Shown here piece after piece: positions 1 to 4,770 of a DNA stretch of 5,640 nt. Numbering within the stretch: position 1 is the stretch's first letter; each line of letters begins with the position of its first letter. Source of the stretch: Planctomycetota bacterium (GTDB taxonomy: Bacteria; Planctomycetota; Planctomycetia; Planctomycetales; Planctomycetaceae); contig JAADHY010000755.1 of NCBI GenBank assembly GCA_013151585.1, forward strand, positions 2,139 through 7,778, written 5' to 3'. Position numbers and translations under genes: made by a program. Under the pieces are notes generated by a model. It was not told where the DNA came from and made no database searches. It saw nothing but the letters and a program-made list of their open reading frames with translations.

Positions 1-890
1 GGAAGCGGTCGGTCGGTGGCCAGCGCGTCGGGATTGACTTGAACACCCCCGGCCGCCGTTGCCACAACGTTTGCCTCGGTGTAGACGACACGTTCCCAGC
101 CGCCGATTCCCACTGAGCCGAAGAAAACGCAGCATGCCAAGACGACCAACGTGACAATCGCCGCACCGAAGCCGCGCGATACGTCCCGCTGTGGATTCAA
201 AGCCTCCTCCGCGGCGTTCGCGACACCTTCAATGGCCAAGTAAAACCACATCGCGAACGGGATTGCGGCGAACACGCCCCACCAGCCTTGAGGCCAGCCA
301 TTGGCAAGAAAGTTCTCCAGACGAAAATGGGGCAACGCAAGACCCGAGAAAAGCACAAGGCCGGCGACAGCAGCGACCGTCACAGCCAATTCAAAGGTTG
401 CGGCCTGGCGGACGCCCCAAATGTTGAGGCCCGTAAAGATCAAGTAGGCAACGAGGGCGATCAGCACTTTCATGTCGATCGGCGACGATTCCGAAAAAGA
501 AACGATCCAGTCGTCGGGAATCCAGATTTGGACGTAATCGCCGATGGCCATCGCGATGGCTGGGGGAGCGAAGGTGAACTCTACGGCTTGAGCGATTCCG
601 CCGAGATAGCCGGCTTCCTGACCCAACGCCCGCTGAGCGTACACGAAGACCCCTCCCGCCCGCGGGATCGCACACGCCAGCTCGGTGTAGCTGAAGACGA
701 AGGTCACGTACATGACCGTAATCAAGACGAACGCCAGAAGCATTCCCAGCGTTCCGCCAGCGGGCAGCCCCAGATTCCAGCCGAAATACTCGCCCGAAAT
801 CACGTAGCCCACACCGAGCCCCCAAAGCATCACAGGCCCCAGCGCACGTTTTAGGCGACCTTCCTCTTGAACCGGCGCAGCTTGCGTCAA
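1..890 (-). CDS. eat: Ethanolamine permease, APC superfamily (5' part; 3' end outside the window)
   Basis: An inner-membrane transporter predicted to import ethanolamine as a carbon or nitrogen source. About 296 codons are visible; the family is usually about 450-480 residues, so the last third lies beyond position 1. After a short cytoplasmic leader, residues 18-36 carry GPVMLWGLGVGYVISGEY and the first helix, and residues 41-49 carry LGLPAGGTLG-type sequence. E70 followed by LACAIPRAGGVF is the APC helix-2/3 motif, and residues near 103-115 read EFTFAPPAIAMAIGDY. These blocks closely match remembered ethanolamine permeases rather than generic amino acid permeases. Several further hydrophobic stretches follow, including one with IPFAMWFYLAIEGVANAAEEALNP. 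I chose TTG at 890-888: an in-frame TGA lies 15 codons upstream, there is no ATG or GTG between them, and AAAGGA sits 7 bases before the TTG. A longer-looking frame starting near 993 is a shadow without hydrophobic segments. The reading frame is unbroken, unlike its two upstream neighbours. The symbol is by family; substrate specificity is inferred. Confidence 0.88.
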   Translation of the reverse strand, partial: MTQAAPVQEEGRLKRALGPVMLWGLGVGYVISGEYFGWNLGLPAGGTLGMLLAFVLITVMYVTFVFSYTELACAIPRAGGVFVYAQRALGQEAGYLGGIAQAVEFTFAPPAIAMAIGDYVQIWIPDDWIVSFSESSPIDMKVLIALVAYLIFTGLNIWGVRQAATFELAVTVAAVAGLVLFSGLALPHFRLENFLANGWPQGWWGVFAAIPFAMWFYLAIEGVANAAEEALNPQRDVSRGFGAAIVTLVVLACCVFFGSVGIGGWERVVYTEANVVATAAGGVQVNPDALATDRPL

Positions 891-897
891 CGCAATG

Positions 898-903
898 TCC
901 TTT
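898..903 (-). promoter_or_regulatory. Ribosome binding site of the ethanolamine permease
   Basis: The minus strand reads AAAGGA followed by a 7-base spacer and then TTG. This is a good Shine-Dalgarno match at normal distance, and it decides in favour of the TTG start at 890, because no ATG or GTG is available between the upstream in-frame stop and the conserved part of the protein. Confidence 0.6.
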
Positions 904-1032
904 CGTGAATGGTCCGGGATGTCCCGCCGACAGGATCAACGGACAGGATGCCCGCGGATTGAGAGACTCGACAGGTTCGGTTAGACGATGCACGATCGGT
1001 GTGCCATCGGAAGGTGTCAGTCTACGCGGTTC

Positions 1033-1067
1033 GGCCCGGAAGGGCCAGCGGCAGGCCGCTTCGCGGC
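1033..1067. repeat. Two adjacent small perfect hairpins
   Basis: On the plus strand GGCCC (1033-1037) and GGGCC (1042-1046) flank GGAA, a GNRA-type loop if transcribed in that direction. Nine bases later GCCGC (1055-1059) and GCGGC (1063-1067) flank TTC. Each stem is only 5 bp, which can arise by chance in GC-rich DNA, but two in a row next to the longer palindrome at 1116-1134 make a structured leader plausible. They would lie 140-180 bases upstream of the permease start. Confidence 0.35.
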
Positions 1068-1101
1068 GAGGTCAAGCCTGTTTTCTGCAGTTTGGCGGCC
1101 G

Positions 1102-1134
1102 GGCGGTCGGTTTCCGCCTATTTCCGGAATAGGC
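1102..1134. repeat. Overlapping alternative hairpins, including a 7-bp perfect inverted repeat
   Basis: GCCTATT (1116-1122) and AATAGGC (1128-1134) form a perfect 7-bp inverted repeat around TCCGG. A second possible stem pairs GGCGG (1102-1106) with CCGCC (1114-1118). The two share positions 1116-1118, so they cannot both form. The first is AT-containing in a GC-rich background, which makes it less likely to be a composition artefact. It could be an operator, a transcript 3'-end structure or an attenuator-like switch. No T-run follows on either strand, so it is not a standard intrinsic terminator. Confidence 0.35.
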
Positions 1135-1322
1135 TGTGAAGAGATCGGCGCCCCGCAAGCGATGGCGGTCCGGCCGTCGCTCGCCTGCTCGGCGCGAATC
1201 GTCGGCCTGAGCGTCACACGCGGTCGCCTGACGGCACTTCTTCGTGACGACCAAGAGGCCTTGTCCGTCGCGCGTCCCCGCGGCGTCCGTTGCGCCCCTC
1301 CAGCGGCCTCTTCCCTTGCCGG

Positions 1323-3158
1323 TCATCCATCCAACGCCCAACCGCTTTTGAACGCTCCGCGCCGCACGCCGCCTCCCAGGCCGCGCACGCAGAAACCTTT
1401 GCCCATCAGCCCTTCTCGTTCGACTTCGTCGAAATTCACGGTGATTTCCACTCCGGACGAAAACCGCGTGCGTTGCACCATTTGGTCATCCGTCAGCCAT
1501 TCGTGCGACAGCAGTTCGTCGTACATCACCGCTGCGACCGGATCGGACAGGACTGCGTAACTGTCGCGAACCTTCTTCCGCCACTTCTTGTGGTCTCGCA
1601 AGTTCATGAAAAACATGGGCGGCACACCTCGCAGCAAGTCACGCAGCATTTTGTCTTCGAACGCCGTCCCGTTGGCGACGGTGTAGTCATCCCCAGCGCT
1701 GCAGTAGGCAATCAGGGCGTCGTGGAAGACCAGATGGTACAGCGGCACGGAAAAGGCAGTCAGCAACGAAGACACGCGAGCATGACTGCCGACGCCGTTG
1801 GTGTAATCCAGAGCCGATGCGTTCCACCAGCCTGCGTGTTCGCCGCCGAAGACCAACCCCAGCGAATGCACGTATTCATAAAAAGCCAGTCGAGCCCTGC
1901 GATCCTCGGACCGCGTCAGCGGATGGTCCGGATCGTAGCATTCCCGCATCCGTGACGAGTTGATGCAATCGACGTAGCATGCTTCGACGCCCAGCCGCTT
2001 AACGACTTTCGGAAAGTCCCGCGCGAGGAGTCGTACGTACTGGCTCGGGCAAGTCCGACGCCACCGGTACGGCCAAAAACGCCCGTCCGCCGACTTGCCC
2101 ATCAACGCCGGCTCCCAGAAATCCGTTTCTTCCAGTTGGGCCGAGACGTCGTTGTAGAGCGTGAACAGGAAGTTGCGCTCCTTGCACTTCTTGACGATGG
2201 CCGCCAACTCGTCGACCGACCCGGGCGCCGGGTCGAAGGGCAGGCACCGTGGCGGCTGGAGCGAGTAGGCCCCCCAGAAATGGACGAACGCCCGCCGCAA
2301 TCCCATCGGGCCGGCCAGATCGTCGATCACATCGGCCAGTTGTCGGTAGCTATACTCCAATCCGGGATAGCCCGGCGGGTAGTGCGGGTAGCCAGCGTAA
2401 TAAGCCAGATAAGGCGCTCCGGCAAGCCGTTTGATTTGCGGCCGGCTCTTCAACTTTTCTCGCAAGGTCACCAGATGGCCTTGAGCGATAGCTTCGCGCC
2501 GGTAGGCCTTGGCCATGCGCACGTAGTCCAATGGCTTGGCGAATTCGAACCGCATGCGTCGCTCGTAGCCCAGCCGCCCGCGCTGAGCTAACCACATCGG
2601 CCAAACGCAAGCGATCTGCTGGTACGGCGACCGTTTGCCCTGCGGAGCAAAAATGTGCTGAAACGTTGAATTCAGCAGATAGCGCAAGGCGAAATCGTCC
2701 GGCGTTTCAAGGATCGCCGTGTAGCCCGCGCCGCCTTTTTGAGCGCCATAAAAGGGCAACAGCGGCGCATGCTCTGTGTGGAACGATTGCGGCCCGCGAG
2801 ATTGATCCGCCCACGCCCAAAACGTCGTCGTGCCCAACTTCACCGGACCGGTTGGAATCAGGCAGCCTTCATGGGACGGCAACACCAGATAACCGTCGTC
2901 CCGGCCCGTACACAGATAGAATGACCGAAAGGGGTATTCGACCGATTCGAGCTTTGTGCCGGCGGGGAGGATAACTTCGACCACCGCCGCACGCAGCACC
3001 GCTCCTTCCAGGGCCAGTCGGGTCGTCACAACCGCCCCGTGCGGGCCGCTCAACTTCAGCGTCAGACCGGCGCCGTTTTGCGCGACCGCGGCCAAGCCGG
3101 TGCCGCCCAGGTCGATCACTTGCCTGGGCTCGTTGGACGACCATGCGGCAAGCCACAC
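1323..3158 (-). CDS. Glycosidase-like TIM-barrel protein (DUF5696/GH101-like), main part after a frameshift
   Basis: This is the large downstream part of a secreted protein whose N-terminus lies in another frame (3441 to about 3165). The 611-residue frame first shows a beta-rich region (residues 1-165) that fits the all-beta domain preceding the barrel in such enzymes. From about 245 to 520 it looks like a (beta/alpha)8 barrel: LAYYAGYPHY (251-260), FVHFWGAYS (291-299), LFTLYNDVSA (331-340), YVDC (395-398) and GGEHAGWWNA (438-447). D397 (codon 1970-1968) at the end of a strand and E440 (codon 1841-1839) are my candidates for nucleophile and acid/base; this is inference. The C-terminal stretch around 545-577, with LSHEWLTDDQMVQRTRF then GVEITVNF, resembles the beta-sandwich end of these families. 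The GTG at 3158 is only the first possible start in this frame: it has no Shine-Dalgarno site and cuts a conserved region, so it is probably not a true start. The substrate is unknown; the family assignment is from memory of motifs. Confidence 0.7.
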   Translation of the reverse strand: MWLAAWSSNEPRQVIDLGGTGLAAVAQNGAGLTLKLSGPHGAVVTTRLALEGAVLRAAVVEVILPAGTKLESVEYPFRSFYLCTGRDDGYLVLPSHEGCLIPTGPVKLGTTTFWAWADQSRGPQSFHTEHAPLLPFYGAQKGGAGYTAILETPDDFALRYLLNSTFQHIFAPQGKRSPYQQIACVWPMWLAQRGRLGYERRMRFEFAKPLDYVRMAKAYRREAIAQGHLVTLREKLKSRPQIKRLAGAPYLAYYAGYPHYPPGYPGLEYSYRQLADVIDDLAGPMGLRRAFVHFWGAYSLQPPRCLPFDPAPGSVDELAAIVKKCKERNFLFTLYNDVSAQLEETDFWEPALMGKSADGRFWPYRWRRTCPSQYVRLLARDFPKVVKRLGVEACYVDCINSSRMRECYDPDHPLTRSEDRRARLAFYEYVHSLGLVFGGEHAGWWNASALDYTNGVGSHARVSSLLTAFSVPLYHLVFHDALIAYCSAGDDYTVANGTAFEDKMLRDLLRGVPPMFFMNLRDHKKWRKKVRDSYAVLSDPVAAVMYDELLSHEWLTDDQMVQRTRFSSGVEITVNFDEVEREGLMGKGFCVRGLGGGVRRGAFKSGWALDG

Positions 3159-3441
3159 CTTGCCATGGATCGGGGAACCAGCGGGCGCCGGCTTGTTTCA
3201 TCGTCACGGCGAACGTGCCGGGTTCAAACACTTGGAGCAAAAGCTCGGCGTTTTCGAGCCGAGCGATTTCTCTCAGAGAAGTTTCCCCGGAGACTGTTGG
3301 CCCTCGTGGTTCGTCGTCGGCCTTCGCGCCGGCGGTCACTATGTCGCCGCTCCATCCGGCCGACACAGTCGCCACTGCCGACAGGCGGAGAAACTCACGT
3401 CGGGATGCGCCAGTGCTGTTTGGGTTGGATCGTTGTTTCAT
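2869..3441 (-). CDS. N-terminal part of the same glycosidase-like protein, with Tat signal peptide
   Basis: Starts at ATG 3441-3439. Residues 13-19 are SRREFLR, the twin-arginine motif, followed by a mildly hydrophobic stretch (20-37) and an A-K-A at 39-41 that would suit signal peptidase I. The protein is therefore expected to be exported folded through the Tat system. Residues 51-92 include the pattern LENAELLLQVF and then TMKQAGARWFPDPW. These are strands of the beta domain typical of the start of DUF5696-like proteins (compare 'K-x-G-x-x-W-x-x-D-P-W'). Soon after DPW the frame turns into Arg-rich nonsense until a stop at 2869, while the +1 frame continues the protein. Real homology in this frame probably ends near 3165. 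Reconstructed with the downstream part, the protein would be about 705 residues. The frame stays open upstream to a GTG at 3636, but the ribosome binding site and the signal peptide position support 3441. Confidence 0.7.
   Translation of the reverse strand: MKQRSNPNSTGASRREFLRLSAVATVSAGWSGDIVTAGAKADDEPRGPTVSGETSLREIARLENAELLLQVFEPGTFAVTMKQAGARWFPDPWQGVACRMVVQRAQASDRPGRHRLGRGRAKRRRSDAEVERPARGGCDDPTGPGRSGAACGGGRSYPPRRHKARIGRIPLSVILSVYGPGRRLSGVAVP
3156..3198 (-). other. Frameshift zone (+1) in the Tat-exported glycosidase-like gene
   Basis: The N-terminal frame is convincing up to WFPDPW (codons ending about 3162). The downstream frame is convincing from VWLAAWSSNEPR (3158 on) and has a stop TGA at 3200-3198, so the change of frame must lie between these points if both parts belong together. 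The downstream frame is reached by skipping one base. Candidate extra bases are one C in the CCCC run (GGGG at 3172-3175 on the plus strand), which would give WFP-IHGKVW, or one G near 3158-3159, which would give DPWQ-VW. Confidence 0.65.
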
Positions 3442-3444
3442 CGT

Positions 3445-3451
3445 CTCCCCT
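3445..3451 (-). promoter_or_regulatory. Ribosome binding site of the Tat-exported protein
   Basis: The minus strand reads AGGGGAG, preceded by four further A, then ACG and the ATG at 3441. It is a strong purine-rich Shine-Dalgarno site with a short spacer, and supports 3441 over the in-frame GTG at 3636 as the start. Confidence 0.6.
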
Positions 3452-3469
3452 TTTTGCATGCGAAGAGCG

Positions 3470-3485
3470 GCGGCGCGTGCGCCGC
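3470..3485. repeat. 7-bp GC-rich perfect inverted repeat in the leader of the Tat-protein gene
   Basis: GCGGCGC (3470-3476) and GCGCCGC (3479-3485) flank GT. Realistically this is a 6-bp stem with a 4-base loop. It lies 28 bases upstream of the ATG at 3441 on the minus strand. The bases that follow on the minus strand contain no T-run, so it is not an intrinsic terminator for the cytochrome gene; it may shape the mRNA leader or be a leftover palindrome of the mobile element. Confidence 0.4.
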
Positions 3486-3561
3486 GCTCAACCTCGGCCG
3501 CCCAGCCACTCCGTCGACGCCGCAGGCCGACCTTTTCCTGGCTTTCCGCTTTCGCAGCCAG

Positions 3562-3636
3562 CCTGCGCACTGCGATGTGATACACGGCGCCGGCGTATTC
3601 CACTTCGGTCGGTCGCGCTGCGACGCGGATAAACAC
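3562..3636 (-). pseudogene. Remnant of the N-terminus of a REP-associated / IS200-like (Y1) transposase
   Basis: About 25 codons from a GTG at 3636 read ARPTEVEYAGAVYHIAVR after a short leader. This matches the start of RAYT-type transposases (typical pattern: A-R-P-x-x-x-E-Y-x-G-A-V-Y-H-V-x-x-R). Right after YHIAVR the similarity stops: the following residues are basic and low in complexity, and there is no HUH motif or catalytic Tyr region in the remaining space before the next gene. The fragment is therefore a truncated leftover at most. The match is short, so chance cannot be excluded. The frame continues in phase into the Tat protein, but there is no reason to treat it as part of that protein. 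Confidence 0.4.
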
Positions 3637-3664
3637 TCCGCGAGCCGCTTTGTCCTTCGAGACA

Positions 3665-4770
3665 TCACCGATTTGATGGCGGAACCCCGCGGGCGGAACT
3701 GAGCGTCGGCAGTGGTCGGAAGTCGGGCGCCCCTTTGTACTTGATGTGGCGGCGTCCGTAGTACGAGCCGTAGTAAGGGACGCCGCAGTCGATCCAGGTG
3801 ACCAGCTTGATCCACTCCGCCTTCGACAATTTCACGTCGTAATGGCCGGCCCGGAGCAGCTTGACGAGCCGGCTGTGGTGGGCGCCCTGCGAGTACGGCG
3901 GGACGGCCTCCACGTTCTGCATCGCGTAAGTCACTCCGTGCCACTCTCGGACCTTGTGGACCAGGCCGCCCTGCAAAATGTTCTCGTAAGACCGGTTGAA
4001 CAACGGGGTCAGCTCGCCGCGCAGGTCCGGCTGGGCCTTGGGGTCTTTGCCGTCGTGGCAGGTCGTGCAGTGGCGGTCGAGAATCGGCTGAATGTCCGTC
4101 GGATAATACAGCGGCCGGGGCGCGATGTCGCCGGGCTGGGCGGCGAGTTTCGTGGGCGGCCGGCGCAGGGCCTGCGCCAGCCGCACGGCGGGGGTTTGGC
4201 TGCGAGGCTCGTGGCAAACGATACACGAACGCCTCTCGCCCGGCACCAGACTGATAAACGTCCGCATTCGCTGCACGGCCATGAAATCCTCGTCCAGAGC
4301 CTGGAAGAAGAGATTCCGGTTGGCCGGAACTTCAAACTGCGCCGAGCCATCCTCTTCCACCGGCACCACTCCCAGCAGCACGGCGACCCAGATGTTGCTG
4401 TCCAAACCGATCGCGATGTGCCCGCCGCAGCCGTCGTCGCGCCGATCCGTTCCGCGGCGGAAATCGACCTCGGCCGCCCATGGTTTGGGAATCTGTTCCA
4501 GCACACGAATGTACTTCACGGTCCCTCGCTTCACACCCGGCAGGCCGCGGTAGACGTCCATCAGGAACAGCGTCGCCGTCTCCTCGCAATCGGCGATCGT
4601 CCCCGAGAGCTGCTGTTGCTGCTGGTCGGCGGCGTCCGGGTCGTTGCGGGTTGCGCACCCGGTCGCCGGAGTCGATTGTACGAAATCCGTTCCGACTGCG
4701 GCCAAGACGGGCGGTTTGCTGCGCGGGCGCAATGGCATGGGCTGCCAGCAGGAAATCTCGGGATCGCGCG
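3665..4770 (-). CDS. HzsA-related di-heme cytochrome, C-terminal part after a frameshift
   Basis: Carries the cytochrome half of a protein related to the alpha subunit of hydrazine synthase. The matching frame begins at about 4770 with DPEISCWQPMPLRPR. The first usable ATG is at 4738; numbering here counts from it (357 residues to the TGA at 3665). LMDVYRGLPGV and RGTVKYIRVLEQ (59-82) and VPVEEDGSAQFEVP (125-138) are family blocks. Heme motif one is CIVCH at 172-176 (nt 4225-4211); heme motif two is CTTCH at 224-228 (nt 4069-4055). H261, H267, H287, H288 and H299 are candidate second ligands for the latter. The end, with SRLVKLL, AGHYDV, WIDCGVPYYG and SYYG, is typical of planctomycete members. 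A five-Gln run lies at 39-43. In anammox bacteria the homolog helps make hydrazine; in other planctomycetes the reaction is unknown, so hydrazine synthesis should not be inferred. Hemes c imply a location outside the cytoplasm. Confidence 0.82.

Larger units (their letters stand above)
891..1322. other. Intergenic region with clustered GC-rich hairpins, no convincing gene
   Basis: This gap separates the stop codon of the glycosidase-like gene from the start of the permease. Several open frames cross it on both strands, but their translations are rich in Arg, Pro, Ala and Gly, show no domain I recognise, and run into antisense of real genes. It should hold the 3' end of the upstream transcript and the promoter of the permease. 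I see no hairpin followed by a T-run on the minus strand, so there is no classical intrinsic terminator. A TAGACT that could be a -10 box lies at 1024-1019 on the minus strand, but no good -35 precedes it. Three perfect inverted repeats lie between 1033 and 1134. Confidence 0.6.
3438..3665 (-). other. 75-codon open frame joined to both neighbours by stop/start overlaps (doubtful gene)
   Basis: An ATG at 3665-3663 overlaps the TGA stop of the cytochrome gene (TGATG). The frame ends in a TGA that overlaps the ATG of the Tat-protein gene (ATGA). Such overlaps usually signal translational coupling. However, the translation (MSRRTKRLAECLSASQRD and onward) is rich in Arg, Lys and Cys, has no motif I recognise, and lies over a different frame that resembles a transposase start. 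No convincing ribosome binding site is needed if coupling operates. I list it because the geometry is neat, but I think a chance frame is more likely. Confidence 0.15.

Noticed and set aside
288..854. Plus-strand open frame antisense to the permease
   Set aside because: The minus strand here encodes an uninterrupted, highly conserved permease; the plus-strand translation is polar, of odd composition and has no recognisable motif.
391..993. Minus-strand 200-codon frame with an ATG/GTG-type start overlapping the permease
   Set aside because: Arg/Gly/Ser-rich translation without membrane segments; it is a shifted shadow of the permease frame, which starts at TTG 890.
1019..1024. TAGACT on the minus strand as a -10 promoter box for the permease
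   Set aside because: No acceptable -35 at 16-18 bases upstream (TGGCCC-like); a TTGACC further upstream is too far away.
1116..1134. Intrinsic terminator after the glycosidase-like gene
   Set aside because: The stem is good but no T-run follows on the minus strand, and it lies about 190 bases past the stop codon.
1290..1955. Long plus-strand open frame antisense to the glycosidase-like gene
   Set aside because: Antisense to conserved barrel sequence including the YVDC and GGEHA motifs; no motif of its own.
3441..3636. 65-residue N-terminal extension of the Tat-exported protein from GTG 3636
   Set aside because: It would bury the signal peptide, has no good ribosome binding site, and its first residues look like a transposase start; the ATG at 3441 has a strong Shine-Dalgarno site.
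2956..3702. Plus-strand frame of 248 codons spanning the Tat-protein start and the spacer
   Set aside because: Crosses the strongly supported Tat signal peptide, ribosome binding site and the end of the cytochrome gene on the other strand; composition is unlike a protein.
4610..4624. CAG/CAA run as a variable trinucleotide repeat
   Set aside because: Only five Gln codons, interrupted by one CAA; the length is ordinary for a linker and does not disturb the frame.
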